Source: Novosphingobium sp. Leaf2
Lineage (GTDB): Bacteria; Pseudomonadota; Alphaproteobacteria; Sphingomonadales; Sphingomonadaceae
Length of the DNA stretch: 64,000 nucleotides
Assembly: GCF_001421325.1 (NCBI RefSeq)
Contig: NZ_LMJY01000001.1
Span: 7,501 to 71,500, forward strand
Direction: 5' to 3'
Part shown: in pieces, positions 35,499 to 43,809 of the stretch
How positions within the stretch are numbered: position 1 is the first letter of the stretch
Layout: each line of letters opens with the position of its first letter
Notes under the pieces: model-generated
Seen by the model: the letters and a program-made list of their open reading frames with translations, nothing else
The model's database searches: none
Told to the model about the DNA's origin: nothing
Program-made: the position numbers and the translations under genes

Positions 35499-35523
35499 AA
35501 AAAGGCCGGACTTTCGCCCGGCC
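35499..35523 (-). terminator. Rho-independent terminator of the gpmA-to-DUF3035 block
   Basis: On the minus strand, GGCCGG pairs with CCGGCC around an 8-base loop and is followed by TTTTT. It lies 29 bases after the DUF3035 stop. Confidence 0.8.
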
Positions 35524-35551
35524 CCTTGTCTGCGATCAAGCCGTCAGCGGG

Positions 35552-35968
35552 TCAGGTGCCCACGGAGGTCTGCGCATCGCGTCCGTCGCCTTCGGGGGCG
35601 GACAGGATCGCGCGGGTAATCGGGCCCTTCGCGACCGTATAGGTGCCCGGATCACCCACCTTGGAGCGGATGGCGGGTTCTGCGGGGCCGGCCAGATCCA
35701 GCGTGGACTTTTCGATGTCGCTGCGGGCCTGCGGGCCACCGAACAGCGCATCGAGCGTCTGCTGCTGCAGCGAATCGTCGGTGGGGCGGGGCTGGCCTTC
35801 CTTGGGCGGGGCGAGCGAGAAATCTGGCGGCACGACCAGCGGGGTCTGGCGCTGGACCGCGAATTCGTCCGGGCGACCGCGGTTGAACAGCCCGGTGCTG
35901 CCGCAAGCGGACAGCATGACGGCGCCGGTCGCGACGAGGATGAGGGCACCGGTTTTCTTCATGCGCAT
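35552..35968 (-). CDS. DUF3035 lipoprotein
   Basis: A 138-residue protein with a lipoprotein signal: MKK, a hydrophobic core, and lipobox LSAC with Cys22. The mature part has the DUF3035 pattern LFNRGRPDEFAV, PLVVPPDFSLAPP. It is commonly found behind lspA in alphaproteobacteria, as here; its own maturation would need LspA. The start could be 35968 or the ATG at 35962. Function unknown, perhaps outer-membrane or cell-wall related. Confidence 0.88.
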   Translation of the reverse strand: MRMKKTGALILVATGAVMLSACGSTGLFNRGRPDEFAVQRQTPLVVPPDFSLAPPKEGQPRPTDDSLQQQTLDALFGGPQARSDIEKSTLDLAGPAEPAIRSKVGDPGTYTVAKGPITRAILSAPEGDGRDAQTSVGT

Positions 35969-35972
35969 CAAT

Positions 35973-36506
35973 TCAACTCGCATTCTTTTGAGACTTGGGG
36001 TCGGCCTGCGCCGCTGCATCGGGCTTTTCGCGCGAAAGCAGGGAACGGGCAAGGATAATCAGGACGCCGATGGTGATCGCCGCATCGGCCAGATTGAAGA
36101 TCAGGAACGGACGCCATTGTCCAAAGTGCAGATCGGCGTAATCGATCACGTAGCCCACGTTGAACCGATCGCAGATATTCCCCGCCGCGCCGCCCAGCAC
36201 CAGGCCCAACGCCGCGATTTCCGGCAGCTTGCGTTCGCGCAGCAGCCAGATGAAGACGAATGCGGCAATCGCCGCCGTCATCGCCACCAGCGCCCACCGC
36301 CCTTCCGGCGAGCCTGCAGTGAACAGGCCCAGCGATACGCCGAAGTTGCGCGTCCACGTGAAGTTGAAGAACGGGGTCACGTAAACCTGGCCCATATGCT
36401 CCAGCAACAACCCGTGCACGACCCAAGTCTTGAGTGCCTGGTCGATCACCAGGATCGCCAGCGCGACGACAAGGCCGATCCCGCGCTTGGCCCACGGATT
36501 GCTCAC
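35973..36506 (-). CDS. lspA: Lipoprotein signal peptidase (signal peptidase II)
   Basis: The 177-residue protein has four membrane segments and both catalytic aspartates: NICDRF and FNLADAAITIG. It cleaves prolipoproteins before the lipid-modified cysteine. The GTG at 36506 overlaps the ileS stop (GTGA); longer frames into ileS are rejected. Confidence 0.95.
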   Translation of the reverse strand: MSNPWAKRGIGLVVALAILVIDQALKTWVVHGLLLEHMGQVYVTPFFNFTWTRNFGVSLGLFTAGSPEGRWALVAMTAAIAAFVFIWLLRERKLPEIAALGLVLGGAAGNICDRFNVGYVIDYADLHFGQWRPFLIFNLADAAITIGVLIILARSLLSREKPDAAAQADPKSQKNAS

Positions 36507-39415
36507 GCGGCGACCTCCACCACGTCTTCGCAGCGCGCGCACAGATCGCCGTCTTCCTTCACCTCGGGCAAGTGGCGCCAGCAGCGGCCGCACTTGTGAT
36601 CCGGGCTGGGCGACACGCTGACCTGATCGCCCGCGCCGCGCGTAACCTGAGCGGTGATGAACAGTTCGGCCAGGTCCGCTTCGGGAGCAGACGCCGGCAC
36701 GGTGACTTGCGCGGCAAGGCTGGAACCCACGATCTTGTCCCGGCGCAGCGGCTCGATCGCTTCGGTCACCTGCTGGCGAAGGCTGCGCAACGCGGCCCAG
36801 CGATCAAAGTCCGCCTCGGCCACCGGCACTTCGGGCCATTCGAGCAAGTGCACGCTGTCCGCATCGGGATAGCGGCTGGCCCAGGTTTCTTCGGCAGTGA
36901 ACACGATCACTGGCGCGGCGTAGCGGATCAGCGCGTGGAACAACGTATCCAGCACGGTGCGATACGCGCGGCGCTTGGTGTCCGTGGGCGCATCGCAATA
37001 GAGGCAGTCCTTGCGGATATCGAAGAAGAACGCCGACAAGTCCTCGTTGCAGAATTCCAGCAACGCCCGCACGTAGGTGTTGAAATCGAACGCATCGATG
37101 GCGGTGCGCAAGGTGGCGTCCAGCTTGCCCAGCAGCGCCAGCACATAGCGTTCCAGCTCGGGCATCTGGTCCACCGGCAACCGCTCCGCTTCGTCGAACC
37201 CGTCGAGCGCGCCCAGCAGGTAGCGCAAGGTGTTGCGCAGCTTGCGATACTGGTCGGCCACGCCTTTCAGGATTTCATCACCGATGCGGTGATCCTCGGT
37301 GAAGTCAACCGAGAGCGCCCACAGCCGGATGATGTCCGCGCCGTTGGTTTCCATGACCTTCAATGGGCTGATCGTGTTGCCGAGCGACTTCGACATCTTG
37401 AAGCCCTTGGCATCCATCGTGAAGCCGTGGGTAAGCACCGCCTTGTAGGGCGCATGGCCGCGCGTGGCGCAGCTTTCCAGCAGCGAAGACTGGAACCAGC
37501 CGCGATGCTGGTCCGACCCTTCGAGATACAGGTCCGCCGTGGGGCCGGTGTAGCCTTCGGGCCGCAGCAGATCGGGCCAGCGACCTGATTCGAGCACGAA
37601 AGCATGCGTGGAGCCCGAATCGAACCACACGTCCAGAATGTCGGCCACGCGCTCGTAATCCTGCGCGTCGTAGTCCCGCCCGAGCAGGCCTTGCGCGGCA
37701 TCATCGCTCCACGCATCCACGCCGCGTTCCAGGATCGCCGCGCGGATGCGGTCGTTCACCGCCTCGTCGACGAGGTATTCGCCCGTCTTGCGATGGACGA
37801 ACAGTGTGATCGGCACGCCCCACGCGCGCTGGCGGGAAAGCACCCAGTCGGGCCGCCCTTCCACCATCGCGCCAATGCGGTTGCGGCCCTTGTCCGGCAC
37901 GAAGCGGGTATCCGCGATGGCGCCGAGCGCGGCCTGCCGCAGCGTAGGCGCGGCGCACGCGGCTTCCTCGGCTGGGTTCACCGCCCCGCCCTCGCCTTCC
38001 CAGCGGTTCTCGCCGCGCGTCTTGGGGGAGATGTGCGTCATCGCCGTGTCCATCGGCACGAACCACTGCGGGGTGCAGCGATAGATCACTTTGGCCTTGG
38101 ACCGCCACGAGTGCGGGTAGCTGTGTTTGTAGTCCGCAGACGCCGCCAGCAGCGCGCCGGCTTCGCGCAAGGCGGTGCAGATCGGGCCGTCGGGCGCGTT
38201 GAACTTGGGGTTGATGACCGAGCCCTGGCCACCCAGCCACGGCCAGTCCTCACGGTACTTGCCGTCGGCCTCGACCACGAACTTGGGGTTGATGCCGTGG
38301 GCCTTGCACAACTCGAAGTCGTCCTCACCATGATCGGGCGCCATGTGGACAAGGCCGGTGCCGCTGTCGGTGGTGACGAAATCACCCGGCAACAGCGGGC
38401 GTGGCGCGGCGAAGAAGCCGCCAAGTTTGTGCATCGGGTGGCGCGCGATGGTGCCTTCGAGGTCGGAGCCTTTGAAGGTACGCCACGCGAACTCTGAACC
38501 GCCAAAAATGCCAGCGGCTGGAGAACTTGTTCCTGTCACAACCCGATTAGTGCGGCTTGCAAATTCTTCAGCAAGCTTGGCTGCGACGATGAACCGTTCA
38601 TCACCGAAGTGAACAACCGTATAATCAACCTCCGGCCCATAAGCTAAAGCTTGATTCACTGGGATCGTCCACGGTGTCGTCGTCCAGATCACCGCATACG
38701 CGCCCTTCAACTCGGGCACTTTGGGCGATTCCGTGATCTCGAACGCCACGTCGATCTGGGTCGAGGTGATGTCCTCGTACTCCACCTCCGCTTCGGCCAG
38801 TGCGGTCTTTTCCACCGGGCTCCACATTACCGGCTTGGCGCCGCGATAGAGCATTCCGTTCTGCGCGAACTTGAGCAGTTCGCCCACGATGGTGGCTTCC
38901 GCCTGGAAGTCCATCGTCAGGTACGGGTTGTCCCAGTCTCCGTTCACGCCAAGGCGCTTCAACTGCTCACGCTGGACGTTCACCCAGTTGGCGGCATAGG
39001 CGCGGCATTCGGCGCGGAATTCCTCTGCGGGAACCTCGTCCTTGTTCTTCTTTTTCTTGCGGTATTCTTCCTCGACCTTCCACTCGATGGGCAGGCCGTG
39101 GCAGTCCCAGCCGGGCACATACGGCGCGTCCTTGCCCAGCAGGGTCTGGGTGCGCACCACCATGTCCTTCAGGATGTGGTTGAGCGCATGGCCGATGTGC
39201 ATATCGCCGTTGGCGTAGGGCGGGCCGTCATGCAGGATGAACTTTTCGCGACCGCGGCGCGCATCGCGGGTCTTTTCGTAAATCTTTTCCGCCTGCCAGC
39301 GTGCCAGAATGCCCGGCTCCTTCTGGGGGAGGCCCGCCTTCATGGGGAAATCGGTCTTCGGCAGGAAGACGGTGCTACGATAGTCCGGAGACTGCGGGCG
39401 CTGCTGTTCGGTCAT
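36503..39415 (-). CDS. ileS: Isoleucyl-tRNA synthetase
   Basis: The 970-residue class I synthetase has HIGH at residues 73-76, KMSKS in the catalytic half, the CP1 editing domain, and a C-terminal zinc finger with CGRCW and CARC cysteine pairs. Length is normal. A stretch of about 140 bases in the CP1 region (about 38520-38660) has markedly lower GC and codons such as TTA and ACA that are rare elsewhere in the gene, although the encoded protein stays in family. It is followed directly by lspA (overlap). Confidence 0.97.
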   Translation of the reverse strand: MTEQQRPQSPDYRSTVFLPKTDFPMKAGLPQKEPGILARWQAEKIYEKTRDARRGREKFILHDGPPYANGDMHIGHALNHILKDMVVRTQTLLGKDAPYVPGWDCHGLPIEWKVEEEYRKKKKNKDEVPAEEFRAECRAYAANWVNVQREQLKRLGVNGDWDNPYLTMDFQAEATIVGELLKFAQNGMLYRGAKPVMWSPVEKTALAEAEVEYEDITSTQIDVAFEITESPKVPELKGAYAVIWTTTPWTIPVNQALAYGPEVDYTVVHFGDERFIVAAKLAEEFASRTNRVVTGTSSPAAGIFGGSEFAWRTFKGSDLEGTIARHPMHKLGGFFAAPRPLLPGDFVTTDSGTGLVHMAPDHGEDDFELCKAHGINPKFVVEADGKYREDWPWLGGQGSVINPKFNAPDGPICTALREAGALLAASADYKHSYPHSWRSKAKVIYRCTPQWFVPMDTAMTHISPKTRGENRWEGEGGAVNPAEEAACAAPTLRQAALGAIADTRFVPDKGRNRIGAMVEGRPDWVLSRQRAWGVPITLFVHRKTGEYLVDEAVNDRIRAAILERGVDAWSDDAAQGLLGRDYDAQDYERVADILDVWFDSGSTHAFVLESGRWPDLLRPEGYTGPTADLYLEGSDQHRGWFQSSLLESCATRGHAPYKAVLTHGFTMDAKGFKMSKSLGNTISPLKVMETNGADIIRLWALSVDFTEDHRIGDEILKGVADQYRKLRNTLRYLLGALDGFDEAERLPVDQMPELERYVLALLGKLDATLRTAIDAFDFNTYVRALLEFCNEDLSAFFFDIRKDCLYCDAPTDTKRRAYRTVLDTLFHALIRYAAPVIVFTAEETWASRYPDADSVHLLEWPEVPVAEADFDRWAALRSLRQQVTEAIEPLRRDKIVGSSLAAQVTVPASAPEADLAELFITAQVTRGAGDQVSVSPSPDHKCGRCWRHLPEVKEDGDLCARCEDVVEVAA

Positions 39416-39482
39416 GACGGCACGCGCACTAGAGCAAATGGCGAAGCGTTGGAAGTGCGCGCGATAGCGCGGCGGCGCCCGC

Positions 39483-40412
39483 TTACAGCGCGGCGAGCAG
39501 TTCGCGGGCGCGTACGCAATCGGCGTCCATCTGCGTGATCAGCGCATCGAGCGAATCGAACTTGGCTTCCGGGCGCAGGAAGTGGTGGAACGTAACCTCG
39601 ATCTCCTGGCCGTACAGGTCGCCGGTAAAGTCGAAGAAATGCGGCTCCAACAGTTCCTTGGGCGGATCGAAGGTGGGGCGGATGCCCATGTTGGCCGCGC
39701 CCTGCAGCACCCGTCCATCCGGCATCCGGCCAGTGACCGCATAGATGCCGTACAGCGGGCGCAGGTAGGAACCCATGTCCAGATTGGCGGTGGGATAGCC
39801 GATGGTGCGGCCCACCTTGTCACCATGCTGCACCCGGCCGCGAATCGCGAAAGGCCGGGTCATCAGCCGCGCCGCCGTTTCGCAATCGCCGGTTTTCAGC
39901 GCCTGCCGGATGCGGCTGGAGGAGATCGTGCCTTCATCGTCGCTCACCGGGCCCACCGTGCGCGCTTCAAGGCCATGCGCCGCGCCGATCGCGGACAGGA
40001 TCTGGGAATTGCCGCCGCGCGCGCGCCCGAAGGTGAAATCCTCACCCGTCACCACGCCCACCGCGCCCATGTGCTGCACCAGCATGCGCTCCACCCACTG
40101 CGGCGCGGGCATCGCGGCCATCGCGCTATCGAAGTGGAGCACCAGCATCGCATCGGCACCGGCGGCGGCGAACAGTTCCTGCCGCTGGTCCAGCGTGGTG
40201 AGCCGGAACGGTGCGGCGTCCGGCTTGAAGTGGCGGATCGGATGCGGATCGAAGGTCGCGACGATGGCGGGCCGCCCCTGTGCCCGCGCCCAAGCGATAG
40301 CCTCGCCCACCACGGCCTGATGGCCCCGGTGAAAACCGTCGAAGTTGCCCAGCGCCAGCACGGCGCCGCGCAGCGAATCGGGAATAGGCAGGCGGTTGTC
40401 GAGGCGAATCAT
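39483..40412 (-). CDS. ribF: Bifunctional riboflavin kinase / FAD synthetase
   Basis: The 309-residue protein has the FAD synthetase domain (ALGNFDGFHRGHQAV, FTFGRARGGN, ISSSRIRQAL) and a C-terminal flavokinase domain (GRTIGYPTANLDMG, MGIRPTF). It makes FMN and FAD. It lies between folA (11 bases) and ileS (67 bases) in the same direction. Confidence 0.96.
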   Translation of the reverse strand: MIRLDNRLPIPDSLRGAVLALGNFDGFHRGHQAVVGEAIAWARAQGRPAIVATFDPHPIRHFKPDAAPFRLTTLDQRQELFAAAGADAMLVLHFDSAMAAMPAPQWVERMLVQHMGAVGVVTGEDFTFGRARGGNSQILSAIGAAHGLEARTVGPVSDDEGTISSSRIRQALKTGDCETAARLMTRPFAIRGRVQHGDKVGRTIGYPTANLDMGSYLRPLYGIYAVTGRMPDGRVLQGAANMGIRPTFDPPKELLEPHFFDFTGDLYGQEIEVTFHHFLRPEAKFDSLDALITQMDADCVRARELLAAL

Positions 40413-40423
40413 CGGTGCGGCGG

Positions 40424-40909
40424 CTATAGGGCGCGCACGAGCGTGACGAAAGCATGCGCCGGAAAGGGCCCTTGCGCGCCATGGTCCTCGCGCGCCACTT
40501 CATGCCAGCCCGGTCCCAGCGGCGGCATGAGCGTATCGCCTTCGTAATCGCCAGCGATTTCGGTCAGCTCCACGCGATGCGCCAGCGGCAGGAACAGCGC
40601 GTTGACTTGCGCGCCGCCGATCACCGCAATCTCCCCGCCGCCTGCCAGCGCCAGCGCCTGATCCACGTTATGCGCCACTTCGGCACCGGGCACCTGCCAG
40701 CCGGCATCGCGGGTCAGCACGATATGGCGGCGGCCGGGCAGCGGCGCGGGAAAGCTTTCGAAGGTCTTGCGGCCCATCACCATCGGCTTACCCATGGTGA
40801 GCGCCTTGAACCGCTTGAGGTCGGCGGGCAGCCGCCAAGGCAGTGCGCCGTCACGCCCGATCACGCCATTGGCCGCGCGCGCATAGATCAGGAAAATGTC
40901 CTGCGCCAT
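40424..40909 (-). CDS. folA: Dihydrofolate reductase
   Basis: The 161-residue protein has the DHFR pattern IYARAANGVIGRDGALPWRLPADLK, MGRKTFES and the late VIGGAQVNALF block. It makes tetrahydrofolate. Its start overlaps the purK stop by one base (TGATG). thyA is not adjacent. Confidence 0.95.
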   Translation of the reverse strand: MAQDIFLIYARAANGVIGRDGALPWRLPADLKRFKALTMGKPMVMGRKTFESFPAPLPGRRHIVLTRDAGWQVPGAEVAHNVDQALALAGGGEIAVIGGAQVNALFLPLAHRVELTEIAGDYEGDTLMPPLGPGWHEVAREDHGAQGPFPAHAFVTLVRAL

Positions 40910-41967
40910 CAGTCCAGCACAAGCCGGGTCACGTGGCCCATCTTGCGCCCCGGTCGGGCGGCGGCCTTGCCATACAGGTGCAGGTGGTTGGCCGGGTCCG
41001 CCAGGATCGCCTGCCAGTCATGCACGTCATCGCCGATGAGGTTGCGCATCACCACGCCCTTGGCGGCAAGCCGGGTATCGCCCAGCGGCAGGCCGCAGAT
41101 CGCGCGCACGTGGTTCTCGAACTGGCTGGTGATCGCCCCCTCGATCGTCCAGTGGCCCGAATTGTGGACGCGCGGGGCCATTTCGTTGAACACGGGCCCG
41201 TGCGCCGTGGCGAAAAACTCCAGCGTCAGCACGCCGACATAGTCCAGCGCCGCCGCCACTTTGCCGGCCAGATCGCGGGCGGCGGACACTTGCGCCTGCA
41301 GATCGGCGGGGGCGGGCAGCGTGCTGGTATCCAGAATGCCGTTTTCATGCACGTTATGGGCGGAATCGAAAAAGCGGATGTCCCCGTCCGCGCCGCGGCA
41401 CAGGATCACGGAAAACTCGGCGAAGAAATCTACGAAGCCTTCGTAGATCAGCGCCGTGGCCGGCAGGTGCAGCGTGGCGGCATCGCCGGGCGTCATGATC
41501 CGCCACTGGCCCTTGCCGTCATACCCGTCGCGCCGGGTCTTGAGGATGCCGGGCGCGCCGATCGCGGCCACGGCGGCGGCAAGGTCTGCGGGCGTATCCA
41601 CCGGCATGAAAGGCGCCGGGGTGCCGCCCAGCTCTGCCACGAAGCGCTTTTCGACCAGCCGGTCCTGCGCGGTTTCCAGCGCGCGGGCATGCGCCAGCAG
41701 CGGCGTATCCCCCAGTGCGGCGAGCGGGGCCACTGGCACGTTCTCGAACTCGTAGGTTACCACTGCGCAGTCGGCAGCGAACGCGGCCATCGCAGCGGCA
41801 TCGTCCCACGCGGCGCACGTGAACTGGGCGCACACATCGGCGGCGATCGCATCGGCTTCCGGCGCGTAGACATGGCAGCGATAGCCCAGCTGCGCCGCCG
41901 CCATCGCGATCATCCGGCCCAGCTGCCCGCCGCCCAGGATGCCGATCGTCTCACCCGGAGCGATCAT
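40909..41967 (-). CDS. purK: 5-(carboxyamino)imidazole ribonucleotide synthase
   Basis: The 352-residue ATP-grasp enzyme starts TIGILGGGQLGRM and has ILKTRRDGYDGKGQ and EFFATAHGPVFNEMAPRVHNSGHWT. It carboxylates AIR using bicarbonate and ATP. The ATG at 41967 was chosen; the open frame upstream enters purE. It lies 19 bases after purE, its pathway partner. Confidence 0.96.
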   Translation of the reverse strand: MIAPGETIGILGGGQLGRMIAMAAAQLGYRCHVYAPEADAIAADVCAQFTCAAWDDAAAMAAFAADCAVVTYEFENVPVAPLAALGDTPLLAHARALETAQDRLVEKRFVAELGGTPAPFMPVDTPADLAAAVAAIGAPGILKTRRDGYDGKGQWRIMTPGDAATLHLPATALIYEGFVDFFAEFSVILCRGADGDIRFFDSAHNVHENGILDTSTLPAPADLQAQVSAARDLAGKVAAALDYVGVLTLEFFATAHGPVFNEMAPRVHNSGHWTIEGAITSQFENHVRAICGLPLGDTRLAAKGVVMRNLIGDDVHDWQAILADPANHLHLYGKAAARPGRKMGHVTRLVLD

Positions 41968-41986
41968 GCGCGCTGGTCCTGCGCGG

Positions 41987-42487
41987 TCATTCGGGCCGCT
42001 CGGCCACACTGGCGGTCTGCGCCGCGCGGAAGGCCTTGAGCCGCGCCGCCAGCGCATCGTCCGCCGTCGCCAGGATAGCGGCGGCCAGCAGGCCCGCATT
42101 GGCCGCGCCCGCCTCGCCGATCGCCAGCGTGCCCACCGGGATCCCGGCGGGCATCTGCACGATGGAAAGCAGGCTGTCCTGCCCCGAAAGCGCCTTGCTC
42201 TGCACCGGCACGCCCAGCACCGGCAGGTGCGTCATCGACGCGACCATGCCGGGCAGGTGGGCTGCCCCCCCGGCCCCGGCTACGATCACCTTGAACCCTT
42301 CGTCCGCCGCGCCCTTGGCGAAGTCCACCAGCCGATCCGGCGTGCGGTGCGCCGAGACGATGCGCGCATCGTAGGCAACGCCCAGCGCATCGAGCATCTG
42401 CGCGGCCTTGCCCATCGTCGGCCAGTCCGACTGGCTGCCCATCACGATCGCGACGAGAGCCTTAGCTGAGGGATCGGGCGGCGTCAT
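41987..42487 (-). CDS. purE: 5-(carboxyamino)imidazole ribonucleotide mutase
   Basis: The 166-residue class I PurE has [30 protein letters not shown] and [15 protein letters not shown], all family hallmarks. It works directly after PurK. It starts 5 bases after the gpmA stop. Confidence 0.96.
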   Translation of the reverse strand: MTPPDPSAKALVAIVMGSQSDWPTMGKAAQMLDALGVAYDARIVSAHRTPDRLVDFAKGAADEGFKVIVAGAGGAAHLPGMVASMTHLPVLGVPVQSKALSGQDSLLSIVQMPAGIPVGTLAIGEAGAANAGLLAAAILATADDALAARLKAFRAAQTASVAERPE

Positions 42488-42492
42488 GGCGA

Positions 42493-43179
42493 TCAGCGCT
42501 CGGACAGGTAGTAGCGATCAAGTACCGCCAGATCGTCGTCCAGATCGTAAACGATCGGCTGGCCGGTGGGGATTTCCAGCCCGGTGATCTCGTCATCCGA
42601 AATGCCTGACAAATGCTTCACCAGCGCCCGCAGGGAGTTGCCATGGGCGGCCACCAGCACCGTGGAGCCGGCCTTCAGGTGCGGCACGATGGAGCCTTCG
42701 TAATACGGCAGCACGCGTGCGATCGTGTCCTTGAGGCTTTCGGTCATCGGCACATCGATGCCGGCGTAACGGACATCGCCAGTCAGATCGAACTCGCTCC
42801 CCTTTTCCAGCACCGGGGGCGGAATGTCGAAGCTGCGGCGCCAGATCTTCACCTGATCGTCGCCGTGCTTGGCCGCCGTCTCCGCCTTGTCCAGACCAGT
42901 GAGGCCCCCATAATGCCGCTCGTTCAGGCGCCAGTCCTTGGTCTCGGGGATCCACAGCACGCCGGCCTCCTCAAGCGCCAGATGCAGCGTCTTGATCGCG
43001 CGCGTCTGCACCGAGGTGAAGGCGACGTCGGGCAGCATGCCCTTGGCCTTCAGCAGCGCCCCTGCGGCACGGGCTTCGGCCTCGCCCTTTTCGGTCACGT
43101 TGACGTCCCACCAGCCGGTGAAGCGGTTTTCCAGGTTCCACTGGCTCTGGCCGTGGCGAAGAAGGATCAGGCGAGGCAA
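42493..43179 (-). CDS. gpmA: 2,3-bisphosphoglycerate-dependent phosphoglycerate mutase
   Basis: The 228-residue enzyme has [20 protein letters not shown] at the N-terminus and [15 protein letters not shown] near the C-terminus, with both catalytic histidines. It interconverts 3- and 2-phosphoglycerate. As the first gene of the minus-strand block, it probably shares its promoter with purE, purK, folA and ribF. Confidence 0.96.
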   Translation of the reverse strand: MPRLILLRHGQSQWNLENRFTGWWDVNVTEKGEAEARAAGALLKAKGMLPDVAFTSVQTRAIKTLHLALEEAGVLWIPETKDWRLNERHYGGLTGLDKAETAAKHGDDQVKIWRRSFDIPPPVLEKGSEFDLTGDVRYAGIDVPMTESLKDTIARVLPYYEGSIVPHLKAGSTVLVAAHGNSLRALVKHLSGISDDEITGLEIPTGQPIVYDLDDDLAVLDRYYLSER

Positions 43180-43234
43180 GATGGTGCTCCCTTAATGACT
43201 GGACCGGAAAACGAACGGGTTCAGGGGCCTGCCC

Positions 43235-43417
43235 CTAGCTTTCCGGTGGCGCTTTGGAAAGCCCGCGCGATTCCGTGGTGCGATCGCCGTCGAAGTCCGC
43301 CACCGCGCGCGCCTGTGCCTTGCGACGACGCAGGTTTTCGCGCAGCTTTGCCGCCAGCCGCTCTTCGCGCGAAAGCTTGGGTGGCTGGCCGCCGGAGGGA
43401 CGTTGATCCTCGCTCAT
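43235..43417 (-). CDS. Small charged hypothetical protein
   Basis: A 60-residue, highly charged protein, MSEDQRPSGGQPPKLSREER followed by a basic helix (KLRENLRRRKAQARAV). No membrane segment or cysteine. The length, ATG start and helical pattern look like the small basic proteins common in sphingomonads, but I do not recognise a family. It lies 55 bases upstream of gpmA in the same direction. A longer frame to 43678 runs through tRNA-Thr and is not real. Confidence 0.5.
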   Translation of the reverse strand: MSEDQRPSGGQPPKLSREERLAAKLRENLRRRKAQARAVADFDGDRTTESRGLSKAPPES

Positions 43418-43460
43418 TCTGGAATCCTTGCCGCCGCCGCCCGCAAAGCGCAAGCGGCGC

Positions 43461-43489
43461 TTGACAATCGTGGCGCGCGCAGACATTAG
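43461..43489 (+). promoter_or_regulatory. Possible tRNA-Thr promoter
   Basis: A consensus TTGACA at 43461-43466 is followed after 17 bases by CATTAG (43484-43489). The expected start is about 60 bases before the tRNA. The -10 is weak. Confidence 0.35.
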
Positions 43490-43554
43490 CGCCCCCCTGC
43501 ACCGGGTCATTCGGCCCGAATGCCTGACGCCCCGCCTGCCGGGGCCTGAACGGC

Positions 43555-43629
43555 GCTGCTGTAGCTCAGTGGTAGAGCGCGTCATTGGTAATGACGAGGT
43601 CGGGAGTTCAATCCTCCCTAGCAGCACCA
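43555..43629 (+). tRNA. tRNA-Thr (anticodon GGT)
   Basis: A 75-base tRNA: acceptor GCTGCTG pairs with TAGCAGC (one G-T pair), then A and an encoded CCA. D-arm TAGCTCAGTGGTAGAGC, anticodon stem CGTCA/TGACG with loop TTGGTAA and anticodon GGT, T-arm GGGAGTTCAATCCTCCC. It reads ACC and ACT. Confidence 0.97.
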
Positions 43630-43706
43630 TTCTTTCCGCATTCCCGCATAGTCGATCTGCCGCCCGTGCGCGCGGCATCGCGTCCAGCGTATTGACGCTG
43701 CACGCC

Positions 43707-43746
43707 CTGTCATCGAACTGTCTTCGTTACATCATGTGACCGTCAT
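43707..43746 (+). promoter_or_regulatory. Pho box (PhoB operator) upstream of the receptor-phytase operon
   Basis: Four heptamers repeat with an exact 11-base period: CTGTCAT (43707), CTGTCTT (43718), ACATCAT (43729, partial) and CCGTCAT (43740). The PhoB consensus is CTGTCAT in tandem at 11 bases. The box ends 63 bases before the receptor ATG. This makes phosphate-starvation activation likely. Confidence 0.8.
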
Positions 43747-43809
43747 TGAACGCGCCTAGGCGGCGCCCCTGAGAACACGCATTCGTTTCTACAGGGAAAA
43801 TTCCACATC

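Noticed and set aside
43235-43678. 147-residue minus-strand frame covering tRNA-Thr
   Set aside because: It passes through the tRNA gene. Only the 60-residue C-terminal part from ATG 43417 is a plausible gene.
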